Assembly (NCBI RefSeq): GCF_918797505.1
Contig: NC_092801.1
Coordinates: 4,402,001 to 4,466,000 of the forward strand
From: Bemisia tabaci
Lineage: Eukaryota > Arthropoda > Insecta > Hemiptera > Aleyrodidae
Direction of reading: 5' to 3'
DNA length: 64,000 nucleotides
Shown: in pieces, positions 58,801-64,000 of the stretch
Layout of the letters: the number at the start of each line of letters is the position of its first letter
Position numbering within the stretch: position 1 is the stretch's first letter
Made by a program: the position numbers and the translations under genes
Notes under the pieces: generated by a model
Database searches by the model: none
Seen by the model: only the letters and a program-made list of their open reading frames with translations
Told to the model about the DNA's origin: nothing

Positions 58801-60322
58801 AACTTGTAAAGTAGGTGTGTAGCCGAAGTGCTAAAAAAATGGGCTAGTATATGTTAGAGCACAGTGGCGAGGAGCATATTATCGATGATTCTCCATTTGA
58901 AGCTACGAAAAAGAATCGATTATTAAGGCGTTCGTTGCGAACACCTTGGTTATCGATCCTCTTCAATAGGTTTAAGTGGCAGATCAATCGATACATCGCA
59001 AAGCACACCACGCCACTGTTGGATCAGCATGGGAGTAGCAGACCTGTCCTAGGAGTAGCTGCACTACGGCGTGAAAGGAAACAAGGACGCCACAAACTAA
59101 AACCCGTTTTCCGGGGGAAAGAGACGTCATCCTGGAGATCGACCGGGACCAAATCCCGGATTCAAACAGTGAAACTAGTTGGCTGCGAATTCAAGCCGGA
59201 ACGAAGTTGCCGATAATTTGAAAATTCTTCGGCCTAATAAAACGGGACTTAGAATTCGTTAAAAATTTTCCGGAAAAGAGAAAAAAAAGTGGTGTTTCAT
59301 AGACGTTTTGAACGATGCTGAGTAAGAAAACATCGCATAATTATTGAACGATTTTGGAGTTTGAATTTACGTTTTCTTTTAATTTTCTTTAGGACTTGGA
59401 AAAAATTCACAAGAATTTTCGTCGAAAAAGATAATGTGAAGTGGTGTTTTTTAGACGTTTTGACCGTTATGAAATGTTTGGTCAAAGCTATATACGGCAC
59501 AAAACATGGAAAAAATTCACAAGAATTTTCGTCGAAAAAGGAAAAAATATAGTGGGTGTTTCTGAGACGTTTTGAACATTATAAAACGTTTGATCAAAGC
59601 TTTACGACACATAACATGACCAAACATTGTTATCAAATGAAGCAGTGCTATGCAAGTTAAAACTTGCACATTTTTTAGCACTTTGGCTACACACCAAATT
59701 AGTTCGATTAAGTGTTACTACCAATATGTAACAAATTAATAAATTCAGGGAAGCTGAAACTTCGTGATCACGCGACCACGCTCGCGTGAAGGAGAGCTGC
59801 AGAACCTTCTTCACGGTGGTAAATTCGTAAATAAAGTGGTGTTTTTAAGACGTTTTGAACGCTATGAAATGTTCGATCAAAGCTTTACAGCACAAAACAC
59901 GACCAAACATTGTTAACAAATAAAGCAGTATTATGTAAATTAATACTTGCAAATTTTCTAGCACTTCGGCTACACACCTACCTAGCAAGTTCGATTAAGT
60001 GTTACTACCAATATGTTACAAATTAATAAATTCACGGCAGCTGAAACTTCTTGATCACGCGACCACGCTCGCGTGAAGGAGAGCTGCAGAACCTCCTTTG
60101 CGGTGGTAACTTTGTGAATCCGATCATGTGTTTCTCTCGATACATCTGACGAAAATCAATCTCACTTGCTTACCTGAATTTGACGTAAGGATCACTGTAG
60201 CCATCCAAGTCCATGGCGAGGAGGTTCTTGGCGTCGATAAGGACGATCGTAACAACTGAGCTCCATATTTGACTCTTCAGTCTTCTGTTCATGTCGGATA
60301 TCCGACTGTTTCGTTGGAAATA
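36850..60322 (-). CDS. MCTP: multiple C2 and transmembrane domain protein (MCTP), ten 3' exons
   Basis: MCTPs are endoplasmic-reticulum or vesicle membrane proteins with Ca2+-binding C2 domains. In insects and vertebrates they act in synaptic homeostasis and membrane contact. Ten minus-strand exons join with consistent phases: 60174-60322, 56759-56914, 54875-55061, 50954-51150, 47317-47676, 43217-43346, 41608-41697, 39992-40098, 37780-37987, 36850-36945. The total is 1680 nt, 559 residues plus stop. One C2 domain covers about residues 20-150 ([32 protein letters not shown]) and a second about 175-310 ([32 protein letters not shown]), both with acidic Ca2+ loops. An acidic linker (about 400-423) and two hydrophobic regions (about 360-393 and 468-500) follow, then a basic tail. 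The first C2 domain(s) and N-terminus must lie in exons not found, probably right of the window. Introns are up to ~4 kb and transposon-rich, and coding exons are G+C-richer than their surroundings. Confidence 0.95.
37420..37605. repeat. fragment of foldback family J
   Basis: CAAATCTATAGGCAAAGA and AGTTTATGTTACTTAAACC-type sequence with ACTAACTAACGGCAACCCAC resembles the right arm of 57059-57215. Confidence 0.45.
37780..37987 (-). CDS. MCTP: MCTP exon: second membrane segment
   Basis: Acceptor CGTTTCCAG, donor GTAAGTTCTTG. Encodes [20 protein letters not shown] ... [20 protein letters not shown] ... [13 protein letters not shown]. Confidence 0.95.
38100..38560. repeat. AT-rich intron segment with repeated ATCG words
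   Basis: Many near-copies of GATAAAATCG, ATCGCGATATT and CAATAAATCGACGTCG, partly self-complementary. It resembles 31800-32060 in wording. No single period is seen. Confidence 0.4.
39126..39333. mobile_element. foldback MITE in MCTP intron
   Basis: Arms of about 85 bp: TTGAATCACTAAATACAAAA ... AACTGTTTATTTCG, with complement CGAAATAAACAGTT ... GTACTTAGTGATTCAATT. No coding capacity. Confidence 0.75.
39414..39449 (+). repeat. poly-A run in MCTP intron
   Basis: About 36 bp, nearly pure A, after an AAATAAATAAAT tract. A long T-run (about 28) lies at 40381-40409. These could be processed-transcript tails, but no adjacent retroelement is recognised. Confidence 0.6.
39992..40098 (-). CDS. MCTP: MCTP exon: amphipathic linker helix
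   Basis: Acceptor TCTACCGCCAG, donor GTAAGTCAAAC. Encodes [20 protein letters not shown] and [15 protein letters not shown], the conserved helix before the second membrane segment. Confidence 0.94.
40751..41585 (+). repeat. ~285-bp tandem repeat, three units
   Basis: Units start at TACTGAACGCGTTTGGATAG at 40751, 41035 and 41318, and each contains ATGAAGGCGCTTCAG and AACGCAAGGTCTGG. Units are very similar apart from single-base indels. The third unit ends about 20 bp from MCTP exon 41608-41697. Confidence 0.85.
41608..41697 (-). CDS. MCTP: MCTP exon: acidic linker
   Basis: Acceptor TTATTCGCAG, donor GTACGTCATT. A 30-codon phase-0 exon with an Asp-rich run ([15 protein letters not shown]) encoded by a GAT/GAC repeat. 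Lies ~30 bp from a 285-bp tandem repeat. Confidence 0.93.
41912..42076. mobile_element. hAT MITE family G
   Basis: Ends CAGAGGCGGATCCAG / CTGGATCCGCCAATG, inner TTTGGCAACACCG and ATTTAAACC and their complements. Flanked by perfect GTCGCTGA duplications (41904-41911 and 42077-42084), the 8 bp expected for hAT. Confidence 0.88.
42085..42815. other. MCTP intron, no feature recognised
   Basis: Holds short TTCCGGGAAAA / GATTTTCC-type words but no clear element. Confidence 0.35.
42816..43047. mobile_element. MITE family A, copy 3
   Basis: CACTGGGAAAA ... TTTTCCCAGTG with TT on both sides (42814-42815 and 43048-43049). Full-length palindromic copy in an MCTP intron. Confidence 0.85.
43217..43346 (-). 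CDS. MCTP: MCTP exon: first membrane segment
   Basis: Acceptor CTTTTTCACAG, donor GTAAGTGCC. Encodes [20 protein letters not shown] and the following hydrophobic [20 protein letters not shown]. Confidence 0.95.
43484..43777. mobile_element. foldback family Q, copy 2
   Basis: Terminal inverted repeats TGTTGGAGTTTTTTTGCC and AGCAAAAGACTCCAACA, then AATTCAGCATAACGCTGAAA against TTTCAGCTTTATGCTGAATT. The central ~70 bp folds on the minus strand into a hammerhead-like RNA (43633-43702). Homologous to 475-747. Confidence 0.75.
43633..43702 (-). ncRNA. hammerhead-like ribozyme motif
   Basis: On the minus strand, stem I is TTCAGGAGG (43694-43702) with CCTCCTGAA (43633-43641), 9 bp, an internal loop, then CTGCA with TGCGG, 5 bp including one G-U. 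The core follows: CTGAGGA (43677-43683), stem II GGCC-CAACAA-GGCC, GAAA (43657-43660), C-GC-G, and a GTC cleavage triplet (43651-43653). All fixed positions of the type I hammerhead boxes CUGANGA, GAAA and NUH are present. The deviation is two unpaired U between CUGAGGA and stem II. Activity is not shown. Confidence 0.5.
43837..44604. mobile_element. MITE family M, three tandem copies
   Basis: Units 43837-44087, 44097-44347 and 44356-44604, each a palindrome with CCGCGTTTAGCAGAAAGGAA and its complement. They are joined by ATTTTATAA and ATTTTTAA. The whole array is flanked by ATTT (43833-43836 and 44605-44608). The internal junctions lack the GGA of the left end, so the array looks like amplification of one insertion. 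Confidence 0.85.
44609..45400. other. MCTP intron, little recognised
   Basis: AT-rich. GCCAGGAGTGCGTGACTTTTG (shortened to TGCGTGACTTTTGAATAA) occurs twice, near 44830 and 44890. Nothing else seen. Confidence 0.4.
45400..46510 (+). repeat. 127-134-bp minisatellite, at least four units, interrupted
   Basis: The word GAGCAGATTTCTGCCATCC starts at 45481, 45608, 46330 and 46464, each followed by TCACTTCATCAT-type sequence and CTGGTGGGTATCTAAAGAG. The array is split by about 650 bp (45684-46315) that begins with a half copy of foldback family I. Confidence 0.8.
45684..45905. repeat. half copy of foldback family I
   Basis: ATGGACCAGTAGACAAGGTC ... TACATGTTTCT ... ATTTCACGTAAAACACAG matches the left arm of 50324-50875. 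No second arm is found. Confidence 0.6.
46600..46855. mobile_element. MITE family A, copy 4, with long T-run
   Basis: CACCGGAAAA ... TTTTCCAGTG with CA on both sides (46598-46599 and 46856-46857). The right end contains a T-run of about 38, expanded relative to the other copies. Confidence 0.82.
47036..47330. repeat. tandem duplication spanning an MCTP splice donor
   Basis: Two ~147-bp units (about 47036-47182 and 47183-47330) share TTTGGAAAAAATTTCAATTT, CATCAAGTCATGCGC and CATACTTACTGGAT. The unit includes the CCA|GTAAGTATGAG donor of MCTP exon 47317-47676, so a second donor-like sequence lies ~147 bp inside the intron. Confidence 0.8.
47317..47676 (-). CDS. MCTP: MCTP exon: last C2 domain end and pre-membrane region
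   Basis: The largest exon, 360 nt. Acceptor ACTTTCCAG, donor CCA|GTAAGTATG. Encodes [20 protein letters not shown] ... [13 protein letters not shown] ... [12 protein letters not shown] and the helix before the first membrane segment. Confidence 0.95.
48620..49737 (+). pseudogene. endogenous partitivirus-like RNA polymerase (truncated, frameshifted)
   Basis: Two plus-strand frames encode most of an RNA-dependent RNA polymerase of the Partitiviridae type, a dsRNA-virus enzyme that copies the viral genome. Frame one (about 48620-49040, stop at 49041-49043) ends in the SPGLPW region. After a frame change near 49040 the second frame runs to about 49737 with motif A ([11 protein letters not shown]), motif B ([15 protein letters not shown]) and motif C (VLGDDSLF). 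Just after the GDD the similarity ends, and unrelated tandem sequence follows, so the thumb is missing. It lies in the MCTP intron between exons 47317-47676 and 50954-51150, in the opposite orientation to MCTP. The frameshift and truncation indicate a genomic relic, not a live virus. The presumed donor would be a partiti-like virus of the insect, its fungi or its plants. Confidence 0.85.
49787..50025 (+). repeat. two-unit ~157-bp repeat beside the viral relic
   Basis: GATTACGTGATTC, GCTTTGCGGTCTTT, CGTGATTCGTTTTT and TTTTTGTTGGTTGATTC occur at 49787-49875 and again at 49944-50025. It starts just after the point where viral similarity ends. Confidence 0.7.
50068..50101 (+). repeat. ATTT/ATT microsatellite
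   Basis: TATTTATTTATTTATTATTA-type tract in the MCTP intron. Confidence 0.75.
50152..50175 (+). other. CTGAAGA-stem-GAAA motif
   Basis: CTGAAGA, a short GGA/TCC stem, then GAAA. Part of a recurring motif series in this window; see the findings. Confidence 0.3.
50324..50875. mobile_element. foldback family I, complete copy (552 bp)
   Basis: Ends ATGGACCACTAGACAAGGTA and TACCTTGTCTAGTGGTCCAT, flanked by TA on both sides (50322-50323 and 50876-50877). Arms of about 200 bp pair further in (CATGTTTCTTGACC, TTTCACGTAGAACACGA). A TA duplication would suit a Tc1/mariner-type origin, which is inference. Confidence 0.75.
50954..51150 (-). CDS. MCTP: MCTP exon: start of the last C2 domain
   Basis: Acceptor GACGAAAACAG, donor GTAAGTATCC. 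Encodes [20 protein letters not shown] ... [11 protein letters not shown] ... [11 protein letters not shown]. High G+C relative to the intron. A short copy of its 5' end is found at 51592-51619. Confidence 0.95.
51274..51530. mobile_element. MITE family L relative (257 bp)
   Basis: Ends GGATTGCATTTTGCAAAAAG and CTTTTTGCAAAATGCAATCC, with CCACTAGCATTGCAATG-type inner arms. Flanked by ATTT (51270-51273 and 51531-51534). The centre is not palindromic. Confidence 0.78.
51592..51619 (-). repeat. partial copy of an MCTP exon start and its acceptor
   Basis: TCCTCTGCAACGCCTGTT with CGTCCGC repeats 51139-51166, the junction of MCTP exon 50954-51150 and its intron. The two copies flank the MITE at 51274-51530. 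Confidence 0.6.
51622..51905 (+). repeat. ~185-bp tandem duplication
   Basis: TTGTGAAGTACA, GAACAACCTATCAAAGTACC and CTTTATTTATACAC occur at about 51628-51725 and 51810-51905. Confidence 0.75.
52267..52432 (+). CDS. exon of unknown gene nested in an MCTP intron (opposite strand)
   Basis: Acceptor GATTATTTTCAG and donor GAG|GTAAGTG bound an open 166-nt exon: [55 protein letters not shown]. It ends in phase 0 and joins in frame to 53432. Balanced codon use and G+C content above the surroundings support a real exon. The family is not recognised. A transposon-derived gene (FLYWCH/MULE-like) is a weak guess. A possible earlier exon begins after TTTCAATTTCAG at 51921 ([15 protein letters not shown] in one frame). 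Confidence 0.45.
53432..53620 (+). CDS. terminal exon of the unknown nested gene
   Basis: After acceptor TTTGTTGCAG the phase-0 frame reads [40 protein letters not shown], then [10 protein letters not shown] and a stop at 53618-53620. A polyadenylation signal AATAAA is at 53760. Between them, at 53708-53733, lies a CTGAAGA-stem-GAAA motif. Confidence 0.45.
   Translation, partial: TISRLIDWAKRNLEPPTTFYYLANNSSKWHPKIFARLVEGTGIRIVTKKTLIHLFISACCTP
54384..54612. mobile_element. MITE family A, copy 5
   Basis: CACTTGAAAG ... TTTCCAGTG inserted in a satellite unit. The empty site CAAACTCGTGCCGTGAATCG is present at about 54743-54762. The filled site shows TG on both sides (54382-54383 and 54613-54614). 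Confidence 0.88.
54875..55061 (-). CDS. MCTP: MCTP exon: C2 domain end and linker
   Basis: Acceptor CCGTGTTCAG, donor GTAAGTCGAC. Encodes [20 protein letters not shown] and [15 protein letters not shown], then the linker ending EKEVLLERY. The phase-0 end joins [13 protein letters not shown]. Confidence 0.95.
55163..55558. mobile_element. MITE family M copy nested in hAT MITE H
   Basis: GGACCGTGTTAAAGAGACAG ... TTCTGTTGAACGCAGTCC flanked by ATTT (55159-55162 and 55559-55562). The uninterrupted H copies read GCCATTTA at this point. It is longer than other M copies because of a further insertion at about 55204-55338. Confidence 0.85.
55204..55338 (-). pseudogene. short LINE 3' fragment nested in MITE M
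   Basis: Flanked by CCACATCA on both sides. On the minus strand it reads [20 protein letters not shown], like the C-terminal 'D-x-x-x-x-x-x-D-R-x-x-W-R' of RTE-type LINE proteins, and ends in an ATGTATGT-type short tail at the low-coordinate side. Confidence 0.55.
55975..56233. mobile_element. foldback family E, copy 2
   Basis: Perfect ~42-bp ends: ATATCGACGGTGAAAGTCGG, CAATCACATAACTCG and complements. Inner arms are ACTTCCTGTCATATTTTA and similar. Confidence 0.75.
56759..56914 (-). CDS. MCTP: MCTP exon: C2 domain middle
   Basis: Acceptor TATTTTCCCAG, donor GTAAGTAAG. Encodes [20 protein letters not shown] ... [18 protein letters not shown], with the D-K-D...D second Ca2+ loop. Confidence 0.95.
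57059..57215. mobile_element. foldback family J
   Basis: GATCCTATTGGTTGAAATGG with GGTGG ... against CCACC...CCAATAGGATC. It includes GTTGCCGTTAGTTAGTTTAC. A related fragment is at about 37420-37605. Confidence 0.55.
57440..57722. mobile_element. foldback element with CACGGAGAAA ends
   Basis: CACGGAGAAAAAAAACACGG ... TTGTTTCTCGGTG. Internal arms: GTCACACGGGATTCC / GGAATCCCGTGTGAC, and AGCACGGTGATATGACCG / CACGGTCATATCACCGTGCT. Confidence 0.65.
57723..58850. other. MCTP intron, no feature recognised
   Basis: AT-rich. The ORF at 58188-58436 shows no similarity I recognise. Confidence 0.35.
58863..59019. mobile_element. hAT MITE family H, copy 3
   Basis: CAGTGGCGAGGAGC ... CACGCCACTG with GCGAACACC/GGCGTTCG centre. 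The flanks TTAGAGCA and TTGGATCA match at 6 of 8. Confidence 0.75.
59280..60115 (+). repeat. tandem repeat of ~285 bp, two full and two partial units
   Basis: The word GTGTTT..AGACGTTTTGA starts units near 59290, 59445, 59556 and 59840. The last two are long and share TTCGATTAAGTGTTACTACC, CACGCGACCACGCTCGCGTG and GGAGAGCTGCAGAACCT. Confidence 0.8.
60174..60322 (-). CDS. MCTP: MCTP exon (first in window): start of a C2 domain
   Basis: Acceptor TTTGTTGCAG, donor GTAAGCAAG. Encodes [20 protein letters not shown] and [11 protein letters not shown], the first strand and first Ca2+ loop (Asp residues in M-D-L-D-G-Y-S-D-P). Ends with two bases of the Arg codon. Confidence 0.95.
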
Positions 60323-60417
60323 CTGCAACAAAGAAACGAGGGCACCCACAGTTAGTCCTGCTATCCGACGATTATATACACCAAAAGGATTCACGTTGTT
60401 ATACTTGCATATACCCA

Positions 60418-60566
60418 CACTGGAAAAAAAAAAACAGATTGGATCTAGAATCCAGACTCTTAAAAACATCGAAAAGAAAAAATACTCTTGATTCAATCGG
60501 ATTTTTGCTTAAGTCAAGAACCAAGCCTCTTAATTTGAGCGGAGTTCCTGTTGATTTAAGCAAAAC
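60418..60566. mobile_element. MITE family A, copy 6 (half)
   Basis: CACTGGAAAAAA start, inner GATCTAGAATCCAGACTCTT and GATTCAATCGG. The right half is replaced by unrelated sequence ending TGGGACACCCTG. Confidence 0.75.
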
Positions 60567-60597
60567 GTACGTAATTCTGGGACACCCTGTATATTAT

Positions 60598-60762
60598 TTT
60601 TTTGTAGGAGAACAAATTGACATCATTTCTTGAAGTTTTTGCAAAATTTTCGGCGCACAGGGAGGAAAAACAAGGCAGTTTTAAAGGATTGCCGATGAGA
60701 AGTTATATGTTTAAAAAATATAGAATGGAAGTCTGCGAAGTCGCAAACCGAGATACGTGGTT
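60598..60762. mobile_element. foldback family E, copy 3 (partial)
   Basis: GGAGAACAAATTGA ... TTCTTGAAGTTTTTGCA and GAAGTCTGCGAAGTCGCAAA, then CCGAGATACGTGG, match the family in reverse orientation. The outer right end is missing. Confidence 0.6.
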
Positions 60763-61293
60763 TCGGACTTGCACGATCAACATACTGCAACCGTTTTCCT
60801 GGAACTCTTACTTAGTTTCATGCATGTACATCAATAACTGCCACTTCCCAATTACATTAATACATATACTTTGAAATGTCGATTTACTCGGCATGCAATA
60901 ATTCAAGTAGGGTATTCCAATACTTAACGACCGCGAGGCGGCCACAGGCCACTGGTGTACTCGTGATTTTAAATTTTGATTTTGCATCAAAGACGCAGTA
61001 TTTTCCTCACGAACATACACATTTCAGCGATTACAGACTGAGGTTAAGATGCAATGTCTCCAAAAAGAAGCACTATTGTGACGAACCTAACTGAAGTATT
61101 TTCGAAGTGTTAGGTAGTAGAACTGTTCTACTTCAGCGCGTGCAAAGGAGCACGCGTCGACGCGACGGGAAGAGGAATCAAAATTGTTTTTAAGAAGAAT
61201 CAATAGCCTTCTCGCCAACTTTTTCAAACTTTCTTTTTTCGGTTTCTGGAACCAGGAAACACAAGTCAGGCCAACGGCAACTCATCGTTGAAG

Positions 61294-61457
61294 GCAGTGG
61301 CGAGGCGTGAATGATCGATTATCGATACATCATTTGAGCTGTGATGAAGAATCGATTATTAGGGTGTTCGCTGCGAACACCTTGATAATAATCGATCCTT
61401 TTCCATGAGTTTAAATGGTAGATCAATCGATATACCGCAAAGCACGCCACGCCACTG
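61294..61457. mobile_element. hAT MITE family H, copy 4
   Basis: CAGTGGCGAGGCGTG ... CACGCCACGCCACTG. The flanks GTTGAAGG and GTTGAAAG match at 7 of 8. Confidence 0.85.
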
Positions 61458-61514
61458 GTTGAAAGTTCAAAGAGCTTGAGTTCACGTATCCGCGGAAGCC
61501 CATCGGGGCTAATT

Positions 61515-61649
61515 GAATTACATTTTGCAATAAAGGAACCACTGCTTCTGGCCCACTTTAGAAACATCATACATGCCATTGGTTTCTCCATGCAGATATG
61601 TGCTTTTATAAGAGGGCCAGTGATAGTGGTTCTTTATTATGAAAAATCC
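61515..61649. mobile_element. MITE family L relative (135 bp)
   Basis: GAATTACATTTTGCAATAAA ... TTTATTATGAAAAATCC with GGAACCACT / AGTGGTTC arms. Flanked by AATT (61511-61514 and 61650-61653). Confidence 0.65.
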
Positions 61650-61964
61650 AATTATAGTTCTCATATTTCTTGGGATGTGGTAATGTAGTGAGTTCATTCC
61701 GCTGCCCACTGGAGCAAAAAGTCTCTGGGGTTCAGCATCGCGCATGGCGCACGACCTGCCTTTCGTTATTACACTTCATGCAGCGTTAAGAGTTCACGTA
61801 TTACTTCACACGACCAGTGTGTAATTTTAGCGGTCGAAAATTTAAAAAAAATAATAATAATAATTTTAAAAAAAATGTACACGATTTACAAGTTTCTCTA
61901 CCAGGGAACTTGCCGCAAGAAAGTGTTCACTACCCGGCCGCGTCGGGGCCTCCGCGGCGTGCTG

Positions 61965-62125
61965 CCAGTAGGAAACGCGCACTGACGCCTACAAACCTAA
62001 GGGGCTACTTCACGCATTGCGCAATGCTTGAAGTATCCCCTTAGGTTTGTAGGCGTCATCACGTATTGCGCAATGCTCGAAGTATCCCCTTAGGTTTGTA
62101 GGCGTCAGTGCGCGTTTCGAACTGG
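61965..62125. mobile_element. hairpin repeat family C, copy 2 (double hairpin)
   Basis: CGCACTGACGCCTACAAACC ... CATTGCGCAATGC ... GGTTTGTAGGCGTCA, then a second CATTGCGCAATGC ... GGTTTGTAGGCGTCAGTGCG. Compare 12075-12190. Confidence 0.65.
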
Positions 62126-62765
62126 CAACACGCAGCACGTCGCGCCGCAGCGTGCCATAAACTTGCGCACAATTAATAGGTTAGGGTGTTAAAAGGTAGC
62201 CAATTTAACATCTAATTCGAAATTATGACATTTCCAGGTTTTCTCCTTCTCTTTAAAATTCCCTGGAACTTCCCCGTATCCTCTGACTGTGGCAACCCTG
62301 AGGCTATCGGATACACAGGCAAGTGAGCCTGAATCAATCGTTGGTGGAGAGGGAGGGAAGGGATAGCAGGGAGAAAAGGGGAGGGAGGCGCTGAAAGGTC
62401 GTAAAAAGATTATGAGACAGGGGCAGGACGCGACGCTGGCCACGGTTGTCGAGGGTTTTTCATTAAGACCTTTCGACGAAGGACTCACCCGAGAGTTCAA
62501 AAGACACTTCGCAGAAAAAAAGCCCAAATGCAAGATTTCCTCGTGAGGAACAGTTTAAGTGAACCGGCCAAAACTCAGCATTCATAACCTGCTCAAGTCT
62601 AGAATGTAAATTAACACTAGAGGGAATAATGTTCTTATCATCTACTAGATTTTAAAGGTTTTTTTTTTCCTATCACAGAAGTCTGAGTAACTAATTGCCA
62701 CAAAATAATAAGTCAACATGTTTAGCACATGTATTTCCAGGTTCAGTTAACATGTTGCCAGAACA

Positions 62766-62898
62766 ATTGGACGTATTTCTGCCAAACGGAACTATGTGAA
62801 TTATGACGTGAACCCTGTTACGCATATATTCTTAAGGGTCTCAGGGCTCATGTCTTAATGCACACAGTTCCGTTTGGCAGAAATACGTCTAATTATAG
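62766..62898. mobile_element. foldback family F, copy 2 (uninterrupted)
   Basis: ATTGGACGTATTTCTGCCAA with ACGGAACTATGTG against CACACAGTTCCG with TTTGGCAGAAATACGTCTAA. It supplies the empty site for MITE A at 28057. Confidence 0.8.
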
Positions 62899-62899
62899 G

Positions 62900-63126
62900 A
62901 ACAAAAGAGTCCAACTAGCATTCCAGCAGTTTCTGCCTGGTTTAAAAACGTAAGACTTGCTGAATGATACGCGAGGATACCCAGACGTATTAAAGCCTTT
63001 GGTAATTCCAGGTTGCCCGAACTTTTGTATCGATGAAAGAGTTCAAACCAGCCTTTCATCAGTTTCTTTCCAGTTCAAAAACGAACGGCGTACTGAATAT
63101 TATGCGAGAGTACCCCGATGTATAAC
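62900..63126 (+). repeat. two-unit direct repeat, ~135 bp
   Basis: AGAGTCCAACTAGCATTCCA ... TTTAAAAACG...GCGAGGATACCCAGACGTAT aligns with AGAGTTCAAACCAGCCTTTC ... TTCAAAAACG...GCGAGAGTACCCCGATGTAT. Confidence 0.65.
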
Positions 63127-63163
63127 ATGTACTTCATGTAAACATATATTATGTTTTTTTCAG

Positions 63164-63576
63164 AGAAAGTGGAAAAGGTGGATTATGACCGATTAGCTTT
63201 GACTGTAATCAAGACGAGGACACTGAAAAAGACAGAGAATACTCGGCAAGTACTCGTTCCTCAGCTCAGTTATCCAAAAATCACAGTCCAAATCGACAAC
63301 GATTTAATAGGAATATTCCTATACGATAAGAAATTAAAAAATATCACTTGTGGGAGGCATTTGAGCTCCATGATGCCGGAAAATGTATACGACCTCATCC
63401 GCCCAACGCTCGCCCAAGCAGACCATGGAGATGTTTTTTGGAATGGGACGCGATATTTCTCGAAATGTTTTCCAAAGCGCCAATCACTCCTTGATGCAAG
63501 TAGAGAAGATAATTTTTTATTTTACTTATCGTGTTGTAAACAACCGCGGCTAACCTCCAAACATGTGATCCTCTGA
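63164..63576 (+). CDS. candidate terminal exon of unknown gene
   Basis: A strong acceptor (ATGTTTTTTTCAG, ending at 63163) precedes an open frame to a TGA at 63574-63576, about 136 codons. It reads EKVEKVDYDRLALTVIKTRT ... LVPQLSYPKITVQI ... GDVFWNGTRYFSKCFPK. No signal peptide or family is recognised, and no matching upstream exon is identified in the window. It may also be a transposon-derived frame. Confidence 0.35.
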
Positions 63577-64000
63577 ATTCTGAATCTGAAATTATGGAAT
63601 TTATGTAGGGAATTCTCTAGTCTAAAAGTAATACATTTTTGCGAAAATCAAGTTCTCACCGCCAGTGTCTTTTTCCTTCAGTGTCTTCAGTGTCTTTAGA
63701 AAAACATTTTTGCAAGTTTTACTTTGCTGTGAGTTTCTTTTTGGAATCAATTTCGTAATTTTACTCCACTTATAATTTTTAGATTTTCTGCCTTTGATTC
63801 CCCCTAAAAATAATATGGACCTAGCTTTACATTGATTGAAGTCATAAATTTCCTTTCACCTCTATTCTTAGTTTATACGCCTCCCATTCGATGCGATTTA
63901 TAAAAACGTGCAGTTCAAATATTTTCAAGTTAAATTAATTCTTCGTTAGCTTACGTCTCGCAGTTATATGGGTCCTTTCCCATCTAGCAATGCACTTTTC
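63577..64000. other. no feature recognised
   Basis: AT-rich right edge of the window. Confidence 0.35.

Noticed and set aside
62189..62533. 114-codon minus-strand ORF
   Set aside because: Composition-driven (Ser/Pro/Phe from a G/A-rich tract), with no splice sites or family, and not an MCTP exon.
1..64000. CRISPR arrays, operons, bacterial promoters
   Set aside because: Intron structure and transposon content are eukaryotic. No direct-repeat/spacer pattern is present.
60323..64000. Upstream MCTP exons
   Set aside because: I looked on the minus strand for a C2 start with SDPYVKF-like wording and found none, so the N-terminal exons are presumed outside.

Overview
This window looks like insect nuclear DNA: AT-rich, intron-containing and full of transposons. 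The evidence is a metazoan MCTP gene with GT-AG introns, insect-type UDP-glucuronosyltransferase (UGT) exons, P-element, hAT, Jockey, CR1-like, Copia and Penelope-type remnants, and very many foldback/MITE elements. The style resembles a sap-feeding hemipteran such as a whitefly, but nothing here fixes the species.

Left part (1-36.8 kb). The last exon of a UGT gene lies at 836-1121 on the plus strand, and a decayed UGT exon with two in-frame stops lies at 10875-11110. Two small secreted-protein candidates occur: a Cys-containing peptide at 7088-7315 (+) and a His-rich protein at 14692-15249 (-). An orphan Cys-rich ORF at 23720-24133 sits in a tandemly duplicated leader/3' region. The rest is transposon debris: P-element transposase (1845-2777), Penelope-like element pieces (5249-6471 and 8840-9190, minus), CR1-like LINE 3' end (about 22260-22850), hAT transposase (24640-25910), Jockey endonuclease (26580-27170, minus), Copia pol end plus LTR (30709-31330), a tRNA-like sequence (18248-18320) and dozens of palindromic MITEs.

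Right part (36.8-60.3 kb). Ten exons on the minus strand encode the C-terminal 559 residues of a multiple C2 and transmembrane domain protein (MCTP). All splice phases agree, the summed length (1680 nt) is in frame, and the stop is at 36850. The upstream exons lie beyond the right edge or were not found. The introns hold MITEs, ~127-bp, ~285-bp and longer satellite-like tandem repeats, two small plus-strand exons of an unknown gene (52267-53620), and an endogenous viral element.

The most notable finds are a truncated, frameshifted partitivirus-like RNA-dependent RNA polymerase copy (about 48620-49737, +) lying antisense inside an MCTP intron; a hammerhead-like RNA fold in a foldback element (43633-43702, -); a three-level nested insertion (hAT MITE, then a second MITE, then a LINE fragment) with target-site duplications visible at each level; and MITE families whose target duplications can be read directly, in several cases against an empty site in the same window. 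The last ~3.7 kb holds MITEs, an unexplained tandem repeat and one spliced-looking candidate exon of unknown family.
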